Below are positions 39,771 through 44,935 of a stretch of 44,935 nt of DNA, in pieces. The stretch is from CAZZNQ01 sp964655775. Lineage in GTDB: Bacteria; Planctomycetota; Brocadiia; SM23-32. Every line of letters begins with the position of its first letter. The stretch's first letter is position 1. The notes under the pieces were generated by a model. That model was not told the DNA's origin. It did not search any database and worked only from the letters and a program-made list of their open reading frames with translations. A program made the position numbers and the translations under genes. The stretch spans positions 1 to 44,935 of the forward strand of contig CAZZNQ010000025.1 of the NCBI GenBank assembly GCA_964655775.1. Direction: 5' to 3'.

Positions 39771-40550
39771 TCAGGCCGAAGCTTTCTCCTGGGGCGCGAG
39801 GCTGTGCTTGCGGCCGTGGGGGGTGAGCATGAGGCGGAAGACCGTCGAGACGCCGCCCCAGATCTCGGCCGGGGATATCTTCGACTCCCCCGCCCGCCGG
39901 TCGACGAACATGATCGGCACCTCCGCGATGCGCCAGCCCCGCCCGGAGCAGTGCCAGAGCACCTCCTCCTGGAACGAGTAGCCGACGGAGACGATGTTCT
40001 CGACGGCGATCTCGCGCAGAACCGAGCTGCGGAAGCAGCGGAACGCGCCGGTGCAGTCGGCCGGTTCCAGCCGTAGCGCCTGCCGGGCGACCTGGTTCGA
40101 GAGCCAGCTCAGGAAGATGCGGTGCCACGGCCAGTTGCTGTGCCCGCCGCCCGGCACGTAGCGCGAGCCGATGACGACGTCCGCCTCGCGGCTGGCCTCC
40201 AGCATGGCGGGGATGCGGTCCGGCGGGTGGCTGAAATCGGCGTCCATGGTGATCACGCGCTCGTAGCCGCGTTCCAGCGCCCACCGGTACCCGGCGATGT
40301 GCGCGGTGCCCAGTCCCAGCTTGCCGGGCCGGCGCAGCAGGTGGAGGCGGGGTTCCGACGCCTGCATCCGTTCCACCACCTCGGCCGTGCCGTCCGGCGA
40401 GTTGTCGTCGATCACCAGCACCTCCACGGCGCTTCCCTGGTCCAGGATGGCGCGGCAGAGGCGCTCCACATTCTCGCGCTCGTTGTAGGTGGGCACGCAG
40501 ACGACGGTGCGCAGCTCGTCGGCCGCGTGCGCGGATGCCGGTTCATCCAT
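39771..40550 (-). CDS. Dolichol-phosphate-mannose-synthase-like family 2 glycosyltransferase
   Basis: A 259-aa GT2 enzyme of the Dpm1/polyprenol-phosphate type. It has VPTYNERENV (19-28) at the nucleotide-sugar site, IDDNSPDGT (47-55), and metal-binding DADFSHPP (103-110). VIGSRYVPGGG and DCTGAFRCFRS follow as the usual later motifs. It stops after ~259 residues without the C-terminal membrane helices of larger relatives, as in the short Dpm1 class. It probably charges polyprenyl phosphate with mannose or another hexose for lipoprotein, protein or cell-surface glycosylation. GGAGGGAGA precedes the ATG. It lies 37 bases after the ABC exporter gene and is probably cotranscribed with it. Confidence 0.92.
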   Translation of the reverse strand: MDEPASAHAADELRTVVCVPTYNERENVERLCRAILDQGSAVEVLVIDDNSPDGTAEVVERMQASEPRLHLLRRPGKLGLGTAHIAGYRWALERGYERVITMDADFSHPPDRIPAMLEASREADVVIGSRYVPGGGHSNWPWHRIFLSWLSNQVARQALRLEPADCTGAFRCFRSSVLREIAVENIVSVGYSFQEEVLWHCSGRGWRIAEVPIMFVDRRAGESKISPAEIWGGVSTVFRLMLTPHGRKHSLAPQEKASA

Positions 40551-40587
40551 CGCGTCTCCCTCCGGACTGCGTTCGACTGGTGCCCGC

Positions 40588-42306
40588 TCAGCGCAGCACG
40601 CGGCCGGTCAGGTCGCGCACGCTGGCGGAGCCGTCGCTGATGTGAATCTGCTTGTCGGCGTACGGAAGCTCGGCCGGGTAATGGGTTATGGTAAGCACGG
40701 TGCGGTTGCGGATAAGGGTGCCCAGGCCCTCGATCGCGCCCTTCCTGGCCTCGACGTCCAGCGAAACCAACGGCTCGTCGAGTATGAGGATGCGGGGGTT
40801 CTTGAGGATTGCGCGGGCGATCATCAGGCGCCGCTTCTCGCCTTGGGAAAGCTGCACGCCGCCTTCGCCGATCAGCGTCATGTAACCGTCCGGCAGCCTC
40901 TGTATGAACTCGTGGGCGTAGGCGCGCTGGGCGGCCTCGATCACGTCCTCGTCGCTGGACTGCGGCCAGGCGTATCGGATGTTCGCCATGACGGAGTCGT
41001 TGAAGAGGAAGCCGTCCTGCAGCACCACGCCGATCTGGCGGCGCAGGGAGGTGAGGGTGTAGTCGCGCACGTCCGCGCCGTCGATCAGGATGCTGCCCTT
41101 CTTCGGGTCGTAGAAGCGGGGGATGAGGTTCACGCAGGTGCTCTTGCCGGCGCCGCTCGGACCGGTCACAAGCACGTGTTCGTTCGGTTCGATGGTGAAG
41201 GAGACGTCCTCGAGTATGGCGCTGTGTCCGTAGGAGAAGCTGACGTTCCGGAACTCGATCTTGCCGGCGGATATCTCGTAGGGGATGGCGGACTCGCTCT
41301 CCTTCACGTCCGGGTCCAGGTGCAGGATCTCGAAGACGCGCTCGACGCTGGTGGCGGTGCGCGTGAACTTGCTGGACTGGCTGACCAGCTTGATCAGGCA
41401 GGGGTAGAGCAGGCCGATGTAGGCCCAGAACTCGATGAAGTCGCCCTTGGTCATGGCACCGCTTAGCACGCTGTATCCGCCGACGCCGATCAGCACGATC
41501 ATGCCGATGCCTACCAGCATATCGGCGGCGACTTTCTGCAGCACGTCGAAGGTGCTCTGCTTGATCTGGGCGCTCATGCTGCTCTGCATGGAGCGGCGCA
41601 GCTTCTCTTGTTCCATCAATTGGGTGGCGGATGCCTGGACGGTGGCGGCGCCGTTGAACTGCTCCAGCAGGTCGCCGCTGACGGTCGCCATGCCCTCCTT
41701 GGCCTTCTTGGCGTAGGAGGCAATGGGTTTCTTGAACAGCCAGTAGGTGATGACGTGGAACGGCATGACGCCCAGGCTGAGGGCGGCGAGCGAGGCGTTC
41801 TTGTCCAGCATGATTCCGGCCGCCACCAGCAGCATCAGCACGTTGATGACCACGCCCACCAGTTCCTCGCGCACGAAGCCCTTTATCGAATCTACGTCCT
41901 GCATGACGCGGGCGGAGATCTTGCCGGGCCGGTTCTGCTGGTAGAAGTCCACCGAGAGCGTGTGCAGGTGGCGTATGAGCTGCTGACGAAGCTCGAAGGC
42001 GATCCGTTCGCCGACGACGGCGACGCGGGTTTTCGAGAGGAAGAACAGGGTGTTGCGCATCACGTAGATGCCCAGGACAACGGCCAGAACGCGGCCGAGG
42101 CGGTGCAGGCGGACGGAGGCGGCGATGGTCTCGGGGGCTTCGGGGGCGGGGAACACCTCGTCGAAGATGTACTTCAGCACCTTCGGGATCGCCAGGTTCA
42201 GGCAGGAGAGCACCACCAGCAGCAGCACGATGAACAGCAGCGCGTACTTGTGGGGGCGTACCAGCTCCCCCAAGGCTCGTATGCCGCTGGTGCGTGGCTT
42301 GCTCAT
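40588..42306 (-). CDS. MsbA-like ABC exporter (fused permease and ATPase)
   Basis: A 572-aa half-transporter with a six-helix exporter domain (residues ~20-320) and an ATPase domain (~345-572). Walker A is TGPSGAGKST (381-390), the Q-loop is VVLQDGFLFNDS, and Walker B is ILILDE (506-511). The signature is LSQGEKRR rather than the common LSGGQ, and the D-loop reads LVSLD rather than SALD. It works as a dimer in the inner membrane, exporting lipid, drug or glycan; with a polyprenyl-type glycosyltransferase just downstream, lipid or glycan export is a reasonable guess. It lies 82 bases after the BamE-like gene on the same strand. The altered signature motif may change ATPase behaviour. Confidence 0.92.
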   Translation of the reverse strand: MSKPRTSGIRALGELVRPHKYALLFIVLLLVVLSCLNLAIPKVLKYIFDEVFPAPEAPETIAASVRLHRLGRVLAVVLGIYVMRNTLFFLSKTRVAVVGERIAFELRQQLIRHLHTLSVDFYQQNRPGKISARVMQDVDSIKGFVREELVGVVINVLMLLVAAGIMLDKNASLAALSLGVMPFHVITYWLFKKPIASYAKKAKEGMATVSGDLLEQFNGAATVQASATQLMEQEKLRRSMQSSMSAQIKQSTFDVLQKVAADMLVGIGMIVLIGVGGYSVLSGAMTKGDFIEFWAYIGLLYPCLIKLVSQSSKFTRTATSVERVFEILHLDPDVKESESAIPYEISAGKIEFRNVSFSYGHSAILEDVSFTIEPNEHVLVTGPSGAGKSTCVNLIPRFYDPKKGSILIDGADVRDYTLTSLRRQIGVVLQDGFLFNDSVMANIRYAWPQSSDEDVIEAAQRAYAHEFIQRLPDGYMTLIGEGGVQLSQGEKRRLMIARAILKNPRILILDEPLVSLDVEARKGAIEGLGTLIRNRTVLTITHYPAELPYADKQIHISDGSASVRDLTGRVLR

Positions 42307-42388
42307 TGCCTTTTCGGGCGCTCGGTGGAGGGGGACGCGCGGCGCCGGCTGCGGTCGGGCCGAGGCCGGGCCGGGCGCCGGCGGCGGA

Positions 42389-42697
42389 TCAGCTCTTGGG
42401 TCGCCCCTCTGGGAAGCTGTACTCTACCTTGCCGTCCCTCAGAATCACTATACCCTCATCATACCACCACACCGTGCGGGTTGGGGGGCCGGCTTCCTCA
42501 GTTGTGCGGGCGGGTGGCCCGAGAATGCCCTCCACCTCCGCCTGCTCCATGCCCGGCTGCACCTTCGCGATCTTCGACGTCGGCGGGGCCGGTCTCGCCC
42601 AGAGATCATTGCCGGTTGCGCGCGAAGTGTCGGGACCGGTGCAGCCGCAGAGCAGCACGGTCGCCAGAGCCAATGCCGTTATGAACGCGGGCCTCAT
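42389..42697 (-). CDS. BamE/SmpA-like small lipoprotein, possible secretin pilotin
   Basis: A 102-aa lipoprotein with signal peptide and lipobox LCGC (Cys19). Its one domain has the SmpA/OmlA/BamE pattern: KIAKVQPGMEQAEVEGILGPP followed by WWYDEGIVILRDGKV. Domains of this fold stabilise outer-membrane protein assemblies. The ATG overlaps the stop of the secretin gene as ATGA (42697-42694), so the two proteins are translationally coupled. A job in delivering or stabilising the secretin, as pilotins do, follows from that pairing and is inference. The alternative is a general envelope role similar to BamE. Confidence 0.82.
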   Translation of the reverse strand: MRPAFITALALATVLLCGCTGPDTSRATGNDLWARPAPPTSKIAKVQPGMEQAEVEGILGPPARTTEEAGPPTRTVWWYDEGIVILRDGKVEYSFPEGRPKS

Positions 42698-44935
42698 CGG
42701 TAGCCTTCCTGGTCGAGGGCCTCCTGGAGTATCTCGTAAGCGCCGTTCAACTTGTCCTGCAGAACGGAGTAGTAGAAGTCGCTGTAGAAGAAGATGTACG
42801 AAACCACGTGGTCCACCAGGAACATGCGCTCCCCGGCGTCGCCGAGTTCGGGGATCACTAGCCTGCGTCCCACGCGGAAGTTGCGCAGCGCCAGCAGACC
42901 GGTGAAGTCGTTGACCTTCGCCATTTCCCGCAGGATGACGGCCACCTTCATACGGTTCAGGTCCCCGATCTCGTCCACCACCATGCTGCAGTTATGGTAC
43001 TCGTTGTCGTCTCCCAGTTCGTTCATGGAGCGCAGGAGTTCCTCCGCCTCACTGCGGCTGGAGACGTTGCGCCACTCGACCGTGGCGACGGGGGTATGGG
43101 CGGCCTGCATCAGCGACTCGCCGGCCTCCAGGTTGTAATGCATGAACAGCACGTCCTTGGGGTATTCGCGTGAGAAGTACTCCGCCAGCACCCTCTGCGG
43201 GTCGGATTCGCCCGTGGCCTCCAGGTCGGGAACGCCCTCGCGCAGCTTGCGCCACAGCCAGTTGACGTCGAATCCGGCCGGCGACTCGGGGTCCTTGCCG
43301 AAGTAGATGAGGTTCTCGTTGGGAATCCGCTGCTGAAGCTGCAGGTCGTCCTTGACTATCTCGTACATCATGCGCACGACGATGGCGTCTTCGCCGGGGA
43401 TGATGCCCTGGGCCAGCAGCGCCAGCGGCCGCAGCTCGCGGTACTCGGGGTGGCGGCGCACGAAGCTGCGCGTCTCCAGGATCGCCTCCTGGATGGTGTC
43501 GTTGTTTTCGAGGAACCCTAGGTCGAACACGTCGTCCGCCTTGATACGGTAGCTGTTTCGGAACAGGCGGTTATCGAGGAAATCGAACCTGGGCGTGTCC
43601 TTGGGCAGCACGGCGCGGTGCAGGCCGGCCACCTTGATGACGCGCGGCGTGAGCACGATGATGACCTCGCGCTTCTCGCGGCGGTCGGCGCGGTCCTGGA
43701 AGAGCCAGCCGACGAAGGGCACGCGGGAGATGAGCGGGACGCGGTCGGTGCTGTCGGCGTTCTCGTTTCGGATCAGGCCGCCGATGATGAACGGGGTATT
43801 GTCATTCACGCGCGCCATCGTCTGCACGATCCGCCGGTTGATGGTCGGCGCCAGCGCCTGATCGTCCACAATCAGGAAGTCCTCCAGCGGGGCTTCGCTG
43901 ACCTCGGCCAGCACCTGCATGGCGACGGTCGCGTCGTCCTGGCTGATGCGCGGCCTGATGTTAAGGATGATGCCCACCGTCTTGAAGTCGAAATCGACCT
44001 TTGAGGTCCGTTCGGTGATGACGGTCTTGAGTACGGGTATCTCCTGCACTACTTCGATCTTCGCGTTGTGGTTGTCCATCACCAGCACGGAGGGGCTGGA
44101 GAGCACCTCGCCCTTGCCTTCCTGGATGAGCATTTGGATGCTGAAACGCACCTTGCCGGCCAGGCCGGCCTCCGGCATGAAAAGAGGGTTGTAGCTGAAG
44201 ATGTATGGGCTGTCCTGGCCGTCGTCCAGGAACGTCATCTTCCAGCGTTCGTCGCCGAACCATTCCCATTCGGTGCCCAGTTCGCGGAAGTTGCTCTCGT
44301 TCAGCTCAATCACCATACCTTCGATGAGCACCTGGCGCGCCGGCACGTCCACCATTTCCTCCAGGGCGTCCTTCAGGGCACCCAACTCCTCTCCCTGGCT
44401 CGGGTGGAAGACGATCATCATCCGGTGTTCGGGCCCGGAGAGCGTGTCCTTGTCCAGAGTGACTTCCGTGGCTTCCCTCTTGGTAACAAGGCTTGGGGTG
44501 CCTTTATGGGGGAGTGGGTAGATCGCGGGGAGTTGGTCGAGGGTGACGCCGTCCTTAACGGGGCTCACGTTGTACGAGAGGGTCTGCAGCATCGTCTTGC
44601 AGGTGTCGGTATCGATGTAGCTGAGCTGGTACGGCTCGAACTGGAGCTCGCGGAGGGTGAACTTGCGGGGCGCACCCTTGGCGCTCTCCAGCGCCTTCTG
44701 CGCCACCTGCGCCAGGGCGTCCAGATCGGGGTTTGGCGCCTCGGCCTCGTCCGTCGTCTGCGTTCCCCACAGATAAAGGCGGGAGGGCTGGGTCGCATAG
44801 CACCGCATGCCCACCAGGAGCACATTCTTGGTGCTCCCGTCCTGCCGCACCATGAAGGTGGACCGCGTGAGCTCCTGCGCCCGGGCCGGCGGCTGACCTT
44901 CGGCCAGGTTGTAGCTCATGTTCAGCAATGCGTGC
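42694..44935 (-). CDS. Secretin (GspD/PilQ-type), N-terminus cut by window edge, long C-terminal extension
   Basis: An outer-membrane secretin; the frame is open to the right edge, so at least the signal peptide is missing. Of the ~745 residues visible, ~90-195 form an N-domain/STN-like region. The secretin domain covers ~196-432, with VPARQVLIEGMVIELNESNF, EGKGEVLSSPSVLVMDNHNA and the signature VPLISRVPFVGWLFQDR...REVIIVLTPRVI (397-431). About 310 further residues follow, containing no S-domain I recognise but helical segments (DTIQEAILETRSFVRRHP) and mixed strands. Most secretins end soon after the signature. It is coupled to a BamE-like lipoprotein gene. It forms the exit pore of a type II secretion or type IV pilus machine. 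Confidence 0.9.
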   Translation of the reverse strand, partial: HALLNMSYNLAEGQPPARAQELTRSTFMVRQDGSTKNVLLVGMRCYATQPSRLYLWGTQTTDEAEAPNPDLDALAQVAQKALESAKGAPRKFTLRELQFEPYQLSYIDTDTCKTMLQTLSYNVSPVKDGVTLDQLPAIYPLPHKGTPSLVTKREATEVTLDKDTLSGPEHRMMIVFHPSQGEELGALKDALEEMVDVPARQVLIEGMVIELNESNFRELGTEWEWFGDERWKMTFLDDGQDSPYIFSYNPLFMPEAGLAGKVRFSIQMLIQEGKGEVLSSPSVLVMDNHNAKIEVVQEIPVLKTVITERTSKVDFDFKTVGIILNIRPRISQDDATVAMQVLAEVSEAPLEDFLIVDDQALAPTINRRIVQTMARVNDNTPFIIGGLIRNENADSTDRVPLISRVPFVGWLFQDRADRREKREVIIVLTPRVIKVAGLHRAVLPKDTPRFDFLDNRLFRNSYRIKADDVFDLGFLENNDTIQEAILETRSFVRRHPEYRELRPLALLAQGIIPGEDAIVVRMMYEIVKDDLQLQQRIPNENLIYFGKDPESPAGFDVNWLWRKLREGVPDLEATGESDPQRVLAEYFSREYPKDVLFMHYNLEAGESLMQAAHTPVATVEWRNVSSRSEAEELLRSMNELGDDNEYHNCSMVVDEIGDLNRMKVAVILREMAKVNDFTGLLALRNFRVGRRLVIPELGDAGERMFLVDHVVSYIFFYSDFYYSVLQDKLNGAYEILQEALDQEGYR

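Overview
The window is GC-rich, densely coded bacterial DNA with Shine-Dalgarno starts, many ATGA-type stop/start overlaps and sigma70-like promoters (TTGACA, 17 nt, TAGTAT or TATAAT). The gene content is a bacterial V-type ATPase, an M56 peptidase with a very large sensor domain, an SBBP beta-propeller protein, a ceramidase-family protein beside a DegT aminotransferase, a secretin with a long C-terminal extension, and a heavy-metal-binding HEAT protein. Together these suggest a Planctomycetota-like or related PVC/FCB-neighbouring lineage. That assignment is inference: no rRNA or other marker gene lies here.

Layout. 1-5288 (+): V-type ATPase genes F(partial)-E-A-B-D, nearly all overlapping by a few bases, then a universal-stress-family gene. 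5289-6528: gene-free, with two families of direct repeats and two perfect hairpins. 6529-11554 (-): a four-gene cassette, visibly less GC-rich than its surroundings. It encodes an N6-adenine DNA methylase, a protein joining a MORC/Hsp90-type GHKL ATPase to a complete histidine kinase, a response regulator with an unassigned C-terminal domain, and a ComEC-like metallo-beta-lactamase-fold hydrolase. It has one strong, probably leaderless promoter. This is the best candidate for an undescribed system, probably a phosphorelay-controlled genome-defence module. 11794-12965: a GxxExxY (PD-(D/E)XK-like) gene between inverted arms of ATCCGCAGATTACGCGGATT-type repeats that carry small palindromic hairpins.

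12981-17096: a MATE exporter with its TetR/CecR-like repressor, divergent from a secreted esterase. 17178-20130 (-): a translationally coupled operon of an ECF sigma factor, an anti-sigma/HTH fusion, and a GspE-type ATPase whose N-terminus is two GspF-like cytoplasmic domains. 20427-26316 (+): an SBBP propeller protein, then a BlaI repressor and a 1270-aa M56 (BlaR1-like) protein with an operator inside the promoter. 26331-30072 (-): ceramidase-family protein, DegT aminotransferase and AraC regulator. 30251-32785 (+): MgtE and a class V aminotransferase. 32855-34668 (-): NadC and a diacylglycerol-kinase-family protein. 34830-35321 (+): an unknown four-helix membrane protein.

35633-39732 (+): four co-oriented envelope genes, namely a membrane-anchored ankyrin protein, a heavy-metal-binding/HEAT protein and two paralogous SecD-P1-like proteins. 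39771-44935 (-): a secretin (cut by the window edge), a BamE-like lipoprotein, an MsbA-like ABC exporter and a Dpm1-like glycosyltransferase. The GspE fusion, secretin and BamE-like lipoprotein may belong to one secretion or pilus machine split over several loci (inference).
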